Assembly: GCF_035083965.1 (NCBI RefSeq)
Contig: NC_089726.1
Coordinates: forward strand, 19,349,501 to 19,413,500
Origin: Branchiostoma lanceolatum
Lineage: Eukaryota; Chordata; Leptocardii; Amphioxiformes; Branchiostomatidae
Length of the DNA stretch: 64,000 nt
Reading direction: 5' to 3'
Positions 45,401 through 55,882 of this stretch are shown piece after piece (positions within the stretch are counted from its first letter, which is position 1; every line of letters begins with the position of its first letter). The notes under the pieces were generated by a model, which did no database searches, was not told where the DNA came from, and saw only the letters and a list, made by a program, of their open reading frames with translations. Both the position numbers and the translations under genes were made by a program.

Positions 45401-47806
45401 ACTTGACCTTCAAGTTGCGACTGTTACCCATAATGCTACAGATGGCAGTTATTTGGGAGGGGAGCACACAGGAGTCGTTGTTTTCATATGGTATGTGGGG
45501 AAAAATCAGTCTGTTTTTAAAGGCATCCAGAGCATTTTATGAGGCTTGAAACTTGAATAAAAAAACTCAAATATCTAGTACTCATTCCTACACATAGTAA
45601 GTTTCAATAACATTATACCTTTACATATCGACATCAAAGGAGCAAAGATACAATGTCATTGTGTGGTGAGAACTGATAAAAAATCCAAGCCCTAATAGAC
45701 TGATCCTAGCTGTCCATCACAATTAGCGGTTTGACCAATGAGAGAGTTACTGCATGTCTGTCAAATAGTTGCATTTTTATGTTTTGATTTTGCATTTCTA
45801 CGTTTTGACGGAGGTGGGTGGGGCTATGGTATCGGTCTATTTACACTAGGCGCGTGAAACTAAAAGATCACCATGTAGCTTATTTTTGTGCCGCTTTTGA
45901 GCACTTTTGATAAGAAATCCGAACGCAAATGTGGTGAACAGTGGCATTGAGTGTCAATTTCATAAAGATTACATCAACTAGAATATTTCCAGTTTGTAAG
46001 CCTCATAAAATGCTCTGGGTGCCTTTAAATAAACTTGGTATAAAATTTTGTCCAAGAAATCAAAATGTTGCAGTGAGCCAAAAAGGCCAATTGATTATCC
46101 AAGGTGTGGTCTTCTTGGAATCCAACTTGTAGGCAACTAATAGGCAGGTGGTCAGCCAAGCATGTAGGAATAATTGTTATGACCCTTGGTTATAATCACT
46201 CATGGTTTTGTTAAGAAATAGTCAAGACAAGACTCTCTCAACTTATGGCACATTTCTCATTGAAATGTGTGTTTTATGGTGGGTATGACAATCAGTCACT
46301 CAGTCAATCAGTCAGTCACTCACTCACTCACTCACTCACTCACTCACTCACTCACTCACTCACTCACTCACTCACTATCCGGTTTAACGTTTAATGACAT
46401 AAATGAAATACAACACGGTGTATTCTGCATCACCCTCCGTCCCATCCCTCCCGCGGGTCGGATCGCCTGACGGCCAGTAATTTGGGTGATATGGAATACA
46501 CCGTGTTGTATTCTATACTATACAGTCCAAATAGCCCTAGAAGGCCACTCATGGCACTGATCAAATCTAGTCTATGTGGACAGGTGGTCACTATAGACAG
46601 GATTCTGTATGCTTGTGTCAATGATGAAAATTATGTAAGGGACCACCAAAAAGTGGTCACATTGGCCAGGTGGTTCATATGTGGAGGTGGACACATATAC
46701 AGGTTGTAATCGCTATAATAATACTTTCAGTATACCTATAAGTAACCTGAACTTAAATCCGACAACATGACCAAAAATAAACAATGTGAATGTCAGCTCT
46801 TTAATAATGCAATTTTGACTGAAAGCTGAAATAAATAAATAAACCCAAATTTTGTTTGTGGCTTCAGAAATACAAATATGGCCTTTTTAATTGATGTTTG
46901 TGTCCCTATTAAATGTGAGTGACTGTACTTGTACAGGATTGATGACCTGTCACATTTCAGTAAGGGTTAGAATGATAACAGTGGCACCTGCATACCAAGT
47001 AGATTGATCATCCCAGGTGTAGGCTTCTTGGAATCCAACTCGTAGGCAATGGTTACTAAGCCAGGTGGTCAGCATGTAGGAATAATTGTTATGACCTAAG
47101 GTTCCATTACACATGCTTTTGTTAACCCTTAACTTAAGCTGTCCTTCAGGTCATAAAAAATCGTAAATGTTTGACCCCTGACCTCCCTCACGAAACCTGC
47201 GAAACAGCCAGCAATCATAACTGTTAAACTTCCAGGTTTCGTGCGCTACACGCATGCAATGCTGCTTTCAGCATGTAGCTGTACTCTCCAAGCAGAGGAG
47301 GTGTTCCGGCAGGTTTTTGATGTGTTTTTAGGCGTCAAAAACGTTAAAAACCTTCCGGAACCGGCCTCCTCTGCTTGGAGAGTAATGTAGCTGCTGCTTT
47401 TCTGAATTTAGGGTACATAAATTTGATGGTACCCCACATCTGATATCCTCTAGACCAAAGGTATTTCTCAACTTGTGCAATTTTATACACAAGAAGTGAC
47501 TTTTTTTTTTTTACAGGTTTTGCAGTGGCCTCTTTGTGCCTGTTACAACTGGTGGGCGGGGTCATCACCACAGCAACCTTCACAACCATGATGCACTGCT
47601 CCCAACAAGCTCCCCCTACCATCCAAGGCAGTCACTACACCTCTCTTGCCACCTTCGAAGTCATGGGGAAACTTTTGTTCATGACAGTCGCCGGAAGTCT
47701 TACCGATTTCTTCGGCTACTTTAATATGTACGTCTTCTTTGCATTTCTGACTGTGGGTGTGATGCCTCTGCTAGAATTTTGTCCTTTTAACTTTCGCAAA
47801 AAGTAA
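42432..47806 (+). CDS. MFSD3: Major facilitator superfamily transporter, MFSD3 type
   Basis: Exons 42432-43314, 43897-44050, 45381-45490, 47517-47806; all joins keep frame, 478 residues. It is a multi-pass membrane protein related to the acetyl-CoA transporter / AmpG branch of MFS. The N-terminal half shows ILTTLYFVQGLPYGIQARFL, LLPWLLKIVWAPLLDRY and FFASTQDIAVDGMAV, which are MFSD3/SLC33-like signatures. A hydrophilic loop of about 90 charged residues (HKTSRDQKLKS ... GREEDWWM) links the two halves. Exon 2 gives EQGANGMFPLYLVDQGIPKG and GVVGQGLSIVGSLLGGWLL; exon 4 ends with LTDFFGYFNMYVFFAFL. The substrate is not known. The stop codon is embedded in a donor-like sequence (AAGTAAGT). Introns 2 and 3 carry SINEs and a microsatellite. 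Confidence 0.9.
44185..44432 (-). mobile_element. tRNA-derived SINE in MFSD3-like intron 2
   Basis: On the minus strand it starts GTGGTTAGCGGCCTTGACTC (A-box region), then GAGTTTGATTCCGGC (B-box-like), followed by an unrelated body (AGGGTCGCAGTCCTTAGGAC). It is a different family from the 50030 and 44715 SINEs. Confidence 0.7.
44715..45010 (+). mobile_element. tRNA-derived SINE in MFSD3-like intron 2
   Basis: Head AGTGGCCAAGTGAGTAGAGT and GAGTTCGAACCCCTTGCCG (B box); body with AAGTGACTTGCACAAAG, GGCCCAGGGCTGCCGAAACG; tail A/T-rich. It lies in sense orientation in intron 2. Confidence 0.78.
46220..46466. repeat. Dispersed repeat AATACAACACGGTGTATT, copy 2, with (ACTC)n inside
   Basis: Collinear with 27000-27152 but with an insertion of a perfect (ACTC)n microsatellite (46310-46376) and flanking sequence in the middle. 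After 46466 an inverted copy of AATACAACACGGTGTATT follows (46493-46511), so the two ends form a TIR-like pair. Confidence 0.8.
47275..47390. repeat. Hairpin insert, about 45-bp arms
   Basis: TACTCTCCAAGCAGAGGAGG at 47282 is mirrored by CCTCCTCTGCTTGGAGAGTA near 47365-47384; the arms continue with TTCCGG...AGGTTTTT. It is a small foldback insertion in MFSD3-like intron 3. Confidence 0.85.
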
Positions 47807-48027
47807 GTAAGTTAGTAGGTTAATGTCCTGTTAGTTAATAGGTTACTAAGTCAAATGACATCTACAAAGATCTGGAGCTGAAACATATTTCTATAGACTT
47901 CTATTTATTTCATAGAGTTGGTCACTACTGTTTATTCTATTTATTTATTAGTTTAGCTGGTCATCACGCACAGCCGGGGCTGACCAACTAGCCTGTGGCT
48001 TCAGTATTACAAAAGGCTAGCCCTACT

Positions 48028-48413
48028 CACCCTCCTAAAAGCAGGACCCCTATCGCTCAATTCGTTGGCTTTCTCGCGTAGGGGCCCTGTTCTTTAGCCC
48101 CGGTAGACACGGTTCTGGCGACGTTACTGACAGTTGCTCATGAATAATTAATGAGCTATCCTTATTTGGCACAATTTGGCGGTTAATTTGTTCTGAACCT
48201 AAAGTAACGATGTGAGACGTAATCTGATTGGTTGATAGCTTCCCAGCGTCCTTTGCGCTTTTGCTCCAGATGAGGTTTAACAAACCCTCTGATTGGCTGA
48301 AACTGTTTTGGTGGCGACGTCGCCAGATCCGTGTCTACCGGGGCTAAAGAGCAGGGCCCCTACGCGAGGGAGCTAACGAATCACGCGATAGGGGTCCTGC
48401 TTTTAGGAGGGTG
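48028..48413. mobile_element. 386-bp TIR element with exact 8-bp target duplication
   Basis: TIRs of about 100 bp start CACCCTCCTAAAAGCAGGAC and contain CGCGTAGGGGCCCTG and AGCCCCGGTAGACACGG. The flanks GCCCTACT (48020-48027) and GCCCTACT (48414-48421) are identical, an 8-bp target duplication as made by hAT or P-type transposases. No coding capacity. It lies downstream of the MFSD3-like gene. Confidence 0.93.
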
Positions 48414-49319
48414 GCCCTACTGACATAGACAAGACGGTACAATGGAATTAGACTAGCCTGATTTAATCGTGCTTATAGCGGCCGCCCGTATAAACCGGCC
48501 AGCCCCAGAGCAAGCGGCGTGGGCAGGGGACATAAAACCCCAGACAGCTGGAGTTTGCGTTATACAGTCTAGAATTTGACATAGACAGCATAATGAGCTA
48601 TAACAATATAACAAGAGCTAATAAATATCACAACTGTTAAAGAGGAAACCACCCAATAAATTCAGCTGACATAAACTCCCAGACCTCAGTCTGCTTCTGA
48701 ATGCCGTGGTGTTCACATATCAGTAGAGGGCTCGCTGGCTATGACAGTTTACCAAGTATTGAAGTTACTCTTCAGGACATGCTTGAAATGTAGAAAAGGA
48801 ATCAAAGTATGTTTGCACATAAACAACTCAGCTTTGTAGTGCCTAACCAAGAATAAAAAGCAATGACAACACTGGCCTGCCATGCTCACTGGTAAAATGT
48901 CTCATCAGACATTGGCTGTCAGTTACATATTACATGTACATTCTACAGAGCCCTAGTCTTTACTGGTTTCTTAGACTACCAAGTAGACACCACAATTAGA
49001 TGTGCATGCATATTTCTAGACACACAGCTATCAAAGCTATTTAATTTCAGCTCGATCTGAGAAAAATATAGATGCAATTCCAACTTTGAAGGGTTTGCTT
49101 TGACAGTTGAAAACACAATAAAATATTCACAGTGGTTTAATTTTCGCGGTTTAAGTAGTGCCTGTCCGCCATTAAATCAGGAGACCTCAATTATGTATTC
49201 TTGTGCTACAGTATTTTGACTGTGAACTTAAGAAACACAGCAAAAAAACTCCTTTCCACCCCTACTGTGTTAAATCGTGACATATCATTGCCTTGTAGGA
49301 GTTGAACTGCAAAACCAAT

Positions 49320-49485
49320 CTGTTAATTGAATGATTGATTGATCGACCGATTGATTCATTGATTAATCGATTGATTGATTCATTCATTGGATCAATTGAT
49401 CGATCGATCGGTTGATAGATTGATATAGTGATCGATTGATTGATTGACTGATCGATCGATCGATTGATTGATTGATTGATTTATG
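49320..49485. repeat. (GATT)n / (GATC)n simple repeat
   Basis: Imperfect GATTGATTGATCGATC tetranucleotide run, ending about 20 bases before the ApoD-like stop codon (minus strand), so it is probably in its 3' UTR. Confidence 0.9.
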
Positions 49486-49502
49486 GAATGTGGACATGGA
49501 TC

Positions 49503-52500
49503 TCATGACAGTGCCGGGCAACTGTCCTGTCCGACGTACTCCAGCTTTCTCACGTCAATGCTGTATCCTTCCAGCCTTCCCAGAATGTCATTCAGTCTCC
49601 CCTTACTCATATTACGCTCTTTGCTGAAGATCCAAAGAAGCTGAACAGAAAAAGACAAGAGTTCAATGTTTTTCATTTATTCAAGGGTTTATGTTCAAAA
49701 TATGTCAAAGTAGTCTTCGAACAGATAGATATGTGGTGCAATAGTCATTGATATAAAAAAAGGCATGTCTTTTCATTTTTAATCTTTTTACATTTCTATT
49801 GTAAATCTTTAAAGCGTTATGCCTAGATCATGGTTGTTTTTACTTCATCAGCGTGGCTGAATATTTACCTGCCAGTTTGCGAACCAGAGGTCGACACAAG
49901 TGTAACCCACGAAGTCCCCAGAGTCGGGGTCGTAGTCTATCTCCAGTGTCCAGTATGGTGGCCCCCATACCCACGGCCTGTGGAGCGTAGAACATTGCAT
50001 CAGTGCAAAACAAATGCACAAAAGAAGTGGCGTCGTGTGGCGCAAGTGGTAGAGCGTGCGGCTGTCAAACAATGGGACCCGGGATCTAATCCCGGGTTGT
50101 ACCCAGAGACATGTCCGAACTTGTGCTCCGACGTTGTGCCCTTGGGAAAGGCACTTAACACGACTTTCCTCACTTCACTCAGGTGTTAGGGACGTCCCTC
50201 GGATAGGACGTTAAATGGAGGTCCCGTGTTTGGGGAGAGCCACACCCAGCGCACGGTAAAGAACCCACCACACCTTTCGAAAAAGAGAAGGGGCATTCCC
50301 CGGTGTGCGATGGTCCAAATCTTACAGTCCGGTCTGGGATGACATCTTGAAAAGGTGATAGTCACCTGTTATGTCAATCCTTCCACAAAATGTGGTAAAT
50401 CGAAATAGATAAATAAAAAATAAATAAAAAACCCTTGCAATATCTACGTTGTGCGTCAAGTCCTAAAATCGACTTGTTTGTTGTATATTCCTGCCTTATA
50501 CATTTAGACGAACTCTTTTGCACGACAATTGTACATGGTACAATGTTTGACAAGAACTATTAAACACAGTACAACATAGAGGTATAGCTATATAATTACT
50601 AATACCATGCGTAAGTATTAGATATAGTGTTACAATCGAGTGGGGCTAATCACGAGTTTCGGTATCATTTGAAATGAAAAAGCGTTTTTTTTATATATTT
50701 ACTTATTTTTGCATTGTGGGATTGTTGCATCTAAAGATATATTCAAAAATGTCTGTAGCATCGAGTCTCTAAAAATCTGTTGTACTTGTCAATGAATAAC
50801 TTAATATGTTACACATCATAATAGAGAATTCCATGACAAAGTGAAATTCATCTTCGATTTGCTTTATACATAATAATTATAGAGATAGACATATTCACGG
50901 TGGGATTTATCAATAGTGGTCCATTCTAGTTAACTTTGCACACCAAATGGCCGATCTACCCGGCATAAGTCGCTACTCTAGACAACCAATACTAGACCTA
51001 CTCGGTTATAAGTTGCTCTAGACAACCAATACTAGACCTACTCGGTTATAAGTTGCTCTAGACAACCAATACTAGACCTACTCGGTTATAAGTTGCTCTA
51101 GACAACCAATACTAGATCTACTCGGTTATAAGTTGCTCTAGACAACCAATACCGGACCTTCCTCTAGATCTAGACAACCAATAGCACACTAATATGTGTA
51201 TTAGTTAACAATACCAGACGTGGCATCATAGCATTGTCACTTAATAGGTCAAAACCAGCAATTGTTGTGAGAAAACTTTGAAATAAAACGATCTCGGGTA
51301 TTTGAGATTTTCATAATAGTTTGTATAATCTGAGACTCGTTAGAAATCCTCGTTGGTTTGTTTGTATCTCGTACTACATTGGGTTGGGCGGAGAAGGAAT
51401 AATTCTGCTAACGAGGTGTTTAAAAACTTGTTTCCCATAGAACTGTTGTAGGGTAGAACTCGTTACTATCAAGTACCGTAGGAGCATCATTACTTGATAG
51501 AATCGTTTACACTTAGATGTGTGAAGGTTTGGTGTGACAAGGTCTTTCAGTGAAATATAACCAGCTGCTGCTGCGCTGCGTGCCTGCGAAGCTGGTGTGT
51601 TATGCCGAAGGGCGGTTATACTGGCTATACAGATACAAACACAAATACAGATATTACACAGAAACTGAAACTGGTGTGTTCTGCCGAAGACCGATTACAT
51701 ACCGGCTATGCAGATACAGATAAAGACACAGACACAGAATGAACACACAAAAACCGGCTTACAAATTACTCGGCTGTTCTTACCCGAGATTGAGAAAAGG
51801 CACGAATGATTTGGCCGGCTCTTCGTCGTTCACCACGAGATTCAGTGGGCCGACATCGTCAACTGCTTTTCCGTCTCTGATGCCAGTATACGTCAGCTGA
51901 TAACAAAACCGACAGATTAGTCTTAAATATCCTAAGATACTTCTGTATAAGACGGTAGACATTGTTGTGTTCTAAGTCGTTTCTTTGGTCTATGCCTCTC
52001 TTTAAGGTCAATTCTCACGATCGATTTCATAGACCCCACATTTGAAAACAGAAAACAAGCCCGTCTCAAGAATGTTTTGATCACCAGGATATCCACATTT
52101 TACACATCCCGTCAATTACTGATGCTGCATTTGCAAATTGCAATTGACCGGTTTTTTTTGTGTATATATCCTGTGGTACCCGGTAGAATTAACAGAGTTG
52201 CACGTAACAGAGCATTCCAGAGACCTGAAATAGGCCTACAGTCAGACCACTTTTGGGTTGTTCTTTAGATAATTTTTCCCAATGAAACAAGAATTGAGAA
52301 TCCTATCTATAGTGACCACCCGTCCACATAGACCAGATTTTATCAGTCCCCCTGAATGGTCTTCTTATAGCCTTAGTTTTATCCTGTTTCAGTTCCAGGC
52401 TCTGCCCTTATTTACCAAACAAGTGTGGTGAAGGTGTTCGGTGAAGGCAGAGCCTGGAACTAAAACAGGATGAGACTCAGGTAATGATCTTCTTTGGCAA

Positions 52501-54657
52501 TTTTCATTGCGTTTTTTGTAGGGATTTCCCTGTAGCTCAATTGGTAGCGGCTTCGCAGTTGAGCCTCCTGTTTCCAATTAGTTGGATCCTGGAGGCCCCG
52601 GATCGAATCCCGGAAAGGGTATCCTTGTCGGAGCTGCACCGTCTTTCGGAAGAGACGAAAAATGGGGGTCCCGTGTTCGAGGAGGTGCCTCGAGTGCGTT
52701 ACAACAGCCTCATTACTCACATGGGTACCTACTGGCTGAAATACAACCTGGTGAATAAATTTCACCCCTGACCTTGACGAGTGTGCCGTCATAGCTGTAG
52801 GCCTCCGTGGCACAGACCACGTTCTCTTCTGCAAAGTTGGGGAAGCGGGCGATCTCGATCCACGTGCCCAGCCACCTGTCGACGTCAAAGTTCTGTGCCA
52901 CTGGGACCTGAGGACGGAAACAATGGAAGACATTCTAAGTTTCACTATATTTGGTTTTGTATAATTTTCTGTTTACCAATTGTATAAGTTTTTGGTTGTA
53001 TACATTTCATTCCATTCATCATATAAGTGTACTCCAGGTAAAATAGTGTCTCTTATGTGATACTAATGGAGATCTCAATAAACCAACCAACAAAACAAAC
53101 AAACAAACAAACAAACAATTTAACCAGCCGATTCCACAGATGGCATGTTTTTTGTCCATTGCTTAATCTACTTTATCTTAACATCCTCTATTCACCTAAA
53201 GCGGATGCGAGCGTACGAAAAAAAGATGGACAAAGAAAAGTAAATATGTTCATAATTCGAAATCAAATTAACCATCAAATTAAACACGATGGCTGTAGCG
53301 TGAAATAAACTCGCCGAACATGGGGTATGATGTCGACTTAATTATAAGGACCAGCCATAAGGCGAAAACGGTGTCATAAGGCTTGGTCGGTTCCCATAAG
53401 TATCAAATAAACCACTTTTATGCCGGACTCCCGAGGATATCCCAGAAAGTGAGAAACAGTCGACTCAGGTTTGCAGGGCACAGCTTCAGGAACAACAAAG
53501 AAGTGGTGTCCACCTTGGTGCTTTGGGTACCTCGGCACGGGAAGCCAGGAAGGCAGCCTCTCACCTACATAGATGTGCTACAGAAGGTCACCGGCTTACC
53601 CTCTGAGTCATTGGAGAGGGCAATGTACGTTTCTTGGCTGACAGAGTGGTTCGAGTGGCGGAGGAGGACTGACACTCGACATAAGCCAAGTACATAAGTC
53701 AAACCACCTCGTTCGCGTCGCAAACCTGCCACGCATCGGACGAATCAGCCGCCAGCGAGCCTGTACTAGACGTGGACTACACACTTGAATCTTCGTTCGC
53801 GAAGCCATGCCGAGAGAGATACAGGAACCGACCATCTACATATGATACCCCCCAAATAGCCCCCTCAGGGGCAAAGTAGGGGGGAGTTGAGGTCCCGGGC
53901 TAAGGCGGGCAGGCCTCCAGCCTGGCACGGAACCACTCAACGGTGGGAGCCGTCGCAACCGTGCCAGGCAGGGTGTTCCACTGGGGGAAGAAGGAGTGTT
54001 TGTATGTGTTGAAACTTGAGGTGGTGGCTCCCCCGGGTGCGCCCCTGATGAGCTGGTTTGAGTGAACTGTCGGTATACGTATACACACGCCTTAGATATA
54101 CACGCTGTGTATATCTGGATGATCCCTATGTAAAAACCCAAAGGGGCAAGTATGCCGCTCCCGGGATTAGCTATAGAACCCGCGCCAATCCCGATCCGCA
54201 CGGCTTGGAAAATCAACGCGCTAACCACTAGGCTTAAAGGTCCGGACCAGTTAGACTGGTAAGTTAGTGGAGGTTGATCCCCACTGTTACACTTTTCTTT
54301 TCAGACTCGTCCCGAGTCTCCGAGTACGACATCCCTGTGTGATCTGATCGTTACTCACAGAGCCGGTGTGGGAACCACTGTAAAAACCCAAAGGTGCGAG
54401 TACGCCGCTCCCGGGATTAGAACCCGCGCCAATCCCGATTCGCACGGCTTTGGAAATCAACGCGCTAACCATAAGGCTAAAAGGTTCGGACCCGGTTAGA
54501 CTGGTCAGTTAGTGGAGGTTGATCCCCACTGTTATACCTATAGCTAACAAACTGAAGATTTACTTACGTCGGGGCACCCTCCCCAACTGAAGACAAACCC
54601 TTGCGTGAACGGGGCTGTCAGGGCCAGGACTGTGGACGCAAACACCGCAGCCAACAT
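49503..54657 (-). CDS. Apolipoprotein D-like lipocalin
   Basis: Five exons on the minus strand: 54657-54568, 52907-52773, 51896-51784, 49977-49869, 49640-49503; joins keep frame (phases 0,0,2,0), 194 residues, close to human APOD (189). Signal peptide MLAAVFASTVLALTAPFTQG, then FSWGGCPD, a typical APOD start (W-G-x-C-P). Lipocalin block 1: NFDVDRWLGTWIEIARFPNF (37-56; G-x-W). Block 2 region: VGYTCVDLWFANW. Block 3: LLWIFSKER. Cysteines at 28, 62, near 140 and 190 can form the two usual disulfides. Expected to be secreted and to bind small hydrophobic ligands; the ligand is unknown. Introns are packed with repeats: a SINE lies only about 5 bases past the exon 2 donor (52773), and LINE and SINE remains fill intron 1. 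Confidence 0.9.
50030..50420 (+). mobile_element. tRNA-derived SINE in ApoD-like intron 3
   Basis: tRNA-like head (GTGGCGCAAGTGGTAGAGCG, then GGGATCTAATCCCGGGT), body shared with 20741-21110 (GTGCCCTTGGGAAAGGCACT, GGGACGTCCCTCGGATAGGA), and an A/T-rich tail with AATAAATAAA. It is antisense to the ApoD-like gene, beginning about 50 bases from exon 4. Confidence 0.9.
50975..51183. repeat. 40-bp minisatellite, about five copies
   Basis: Units start at 50980, 51020, 51060, 51100 and 51140 (AGACAACCAATACTAGACCT ... CTCGGTTATAAGTTGCTCT); the last is divergent. It lies in the ApoD-like intron 3. Confidence 0.95.
51580..51735. repeat. Two tandem copies of a SINE-tail-like segment
   Basis: CTGGTGTGTTATGCCGAAGG ... 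GGCTATACAGATACA is followed by CTGGTGTGTTCTGCCGAAGA ... GGCTATGCAGATACA. Similar sequence closes the SINE at 21067 and occurs at 33067, so it is a dispersed tail module. Confidence 0.7.
52381..52471. repeat. Hairpin insert with 26-bp arms
   Basis: ATCCTGTTTCAGTTCCAGGC at 52381 is mirrored at the right side ending CTGGAACTAAAACAGGAT (52471), with one mismatch. It lies in ApoD-like intron 2. Confidence 0.85.
52527..52768 (+). mobile_element. tRNA-derived SINE next to the exon 2 donor of the ApoD-like gene
   Basis: Head CCTGTAGCTCAATTGGTAGC with B box GGATCGAATCCCGG; body CGGAGCTGCACCGTCTTTCG, GGTCCCGTGTTCGAGGAG; tail GGTGAATAAATTTC. It ends about 5 bases from the splice donor of exon 2 (exon boundary 52773), antisense to the gene. 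Confidence 0.85.
53383..53697 (+). mobile_element. LINE reverse transcriptase C-terminal fragment
   Basis: The frame LPRISQKVRNSRLRFAGHSF ... VLWVPRHGKPGRQPLTYIDV ... TGLPSESLERAM is the conserved C-terminal end of a family of non-LTR (RTE/CR1-group) reverse transcriptases. Only this end is present. It lies in ApoD-like intron 1, antisense to the gene. Confidence 0.8.
53880..54090 (-). mobile_element. LINE fragment, CR1/L2-like C-terminus
   Basis: On the minus strand the frame reads TYKHSFFPQWNTLPGTVATA then PTVEWFRARLEACPP, matching the typical C-terminus FFPRTIRDWNSLP...FKARL of CR1/L2 LINEs. It is a 5'-truncated remnant. Confidence 0.75.
54123..54535 (-). mobile_element. tRNA-derived SINE, two direct copies
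   Basis: Two copies (about 54123-54290 and 54373-54537) share AGCGCGTTGATTTCCAAAGC-type heads (minus strand, TAGTGGTTAGCGCGTTGA), GGATTGGCGCGGGTTCTA and GTGGGGATCAACCTCCACTA. They are separated by about 80 bases. Possibly a duplicated insertion. Confidence 0.75.
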
Positions 54658-55449
54658 CGTGTGATCCAGTCTGTCTGCTGATGTGCGGGAGCCACAACTT
54701 TGTAGTTATGTATGATATGTTGTCAGGTAGACATTCGGTCTCTAACATATGTATACCCTAATTTCTAATCACCTAAAGCCCCGTATCCGGGCCAAACGAT
54801 TTACTTTCATTAAAGGCTTATCTCCAAACCTAGCTGTTATAACGTGACAACAACGTATTCTTATAAATGTAGCTATGGGTTGAGTATGAATGCCGACCAG
54901 CACACCTGCACAACAGGCTTTAGACTTCGCCCTGATAGGATGCAACAGATATAGTTCCAGAAAAGGAAGACACTGCAAAAACTTACTGAGCCTACCTGAC
55001 CTGAAGGAGAGAGGTCAAGGACCGTTGCGGTCAGAAAGAAACTTACGGGAGCTAAGGAAGCTCGCAGCAAATCGGACAAAGTGGAAGGGACTGAAGGAAG
55101 ACTGAATGCGGCTGTAGGATGTTTCAACTACTGCAGCAGCAGAAAACAGTGGACTACTACTACAATGGGTTGTATTATCTGATCAGAGGGTTGTGTATGA
55201 ATAATTATCTCTTATCTTATGTTACCTTAGCAGCTTTTTGGTTTATTTGCTAAGTGCCAACCTATTCATAATATTTACCTCAAGCTTGATAGTTGTCATC
55301 GTTCCTATACACCTGAAAATTCACATCACTTTGGTAGATTTGCGCTGTAAACAATGGAGGCCAGAGGTCAACTTATTCCCATCTAAGTGGGTCACTCTCC
55401 GTATTAGTGAGAAACTGGCCGGAGCTGTCATGTCGATAGTGGAGTCTAG
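54658..55449. other. Upstream of the ApoD-like gene; no clear gene
   Basis: The ApoD-like promoter should lie at 54658 onward. The frame at 54890-55105 (ending LRELRKLAANRTKWKGLKED) resembles the last residues of an RTE-type LINE ORF, but this is weak. No other content is recognised. Confidence 0.3.
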
Positions 55450-55782
55450 CTGCCCAGGAAATTTTACAAATCTGGGCTGACTCCCCAGACGTCTCTTGTC
55501 CTCTGTGCGACTTTCCTCCTGGCATGTGTCGTCTTCAAGCGTTCTAGAAACCTGCCCTACCCGGCAGGACGTGTGCCTGTTCTCGGGCACCTCCTCGCCT
55601 TGGGCCAAGCGTCTCACCTCAAACTGACGGCATGGAGGCGGCAGTACGGGGACGTCTTCACCGTCAGACTGGGGATGAGAGATGCGGTGGTTCTGAACGG
55701 CTACACTGCCGTCAAGGACGCGCTCGTGAACAGGCCCAGGCCGCATAACTACCTGCAGGATGAGATGGCTGGTTCTGGAAAC
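55450..55782 (+). pseudogene. Orphan first exon of a CYP2-like cytochrome P450
   Basis: The open frame from 55450 to a GTAAAC donor at 55783 reads a hydrophobic anchor (SLVLCATFLLACVVFKR), a proline-rich hinge (NLPYPAGRVPVLGHLLALG), then WRRQYGDVFTVRLGMRDAVV and LNGYTAVKDALVNRPRPHNY. This is the N-terminal part of a microsomal CYP2-clan P450. No ATG is in frame before the upstream stop (55447), and I find no further P450 exons (no ExxR or heme-cysteine region) before the tRNA gene at 57462. It is most likely a gene fragment left by duplication, or the first exon of a gene with a distant continuation. Confidence 0.6.
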
Positions 55783-55882
55783 GTAAACGTCGATTTAGTG
55801 TGTCCTTCTTTAACAAAGCCGGACGACAGGTGTGCACCAGAAAACTGGAACATTCAAAGGGCAGTCGTGTACACGTTTTGAG

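Larger units (their letters stand above)
47807..49502. other. Intergenic between MFSD3-like (+) and ApoD-like (-) genes
   Basis: The 3' ends of the two genes face each other here. Apart from the TIR element at 48028 and the GATT/GATC simple repeat at 49320-49485 I see no gene. No clear poly(A) signal for either gene is obvious. Confidence 0.4.

Noticed and set aside
50975-51183. Regular 40-bp repeats looking like a CRISPR array
   Set aside because: The units are directly adjacent with no unique spacers; it is a minisatellite in an intron of an animal gene.
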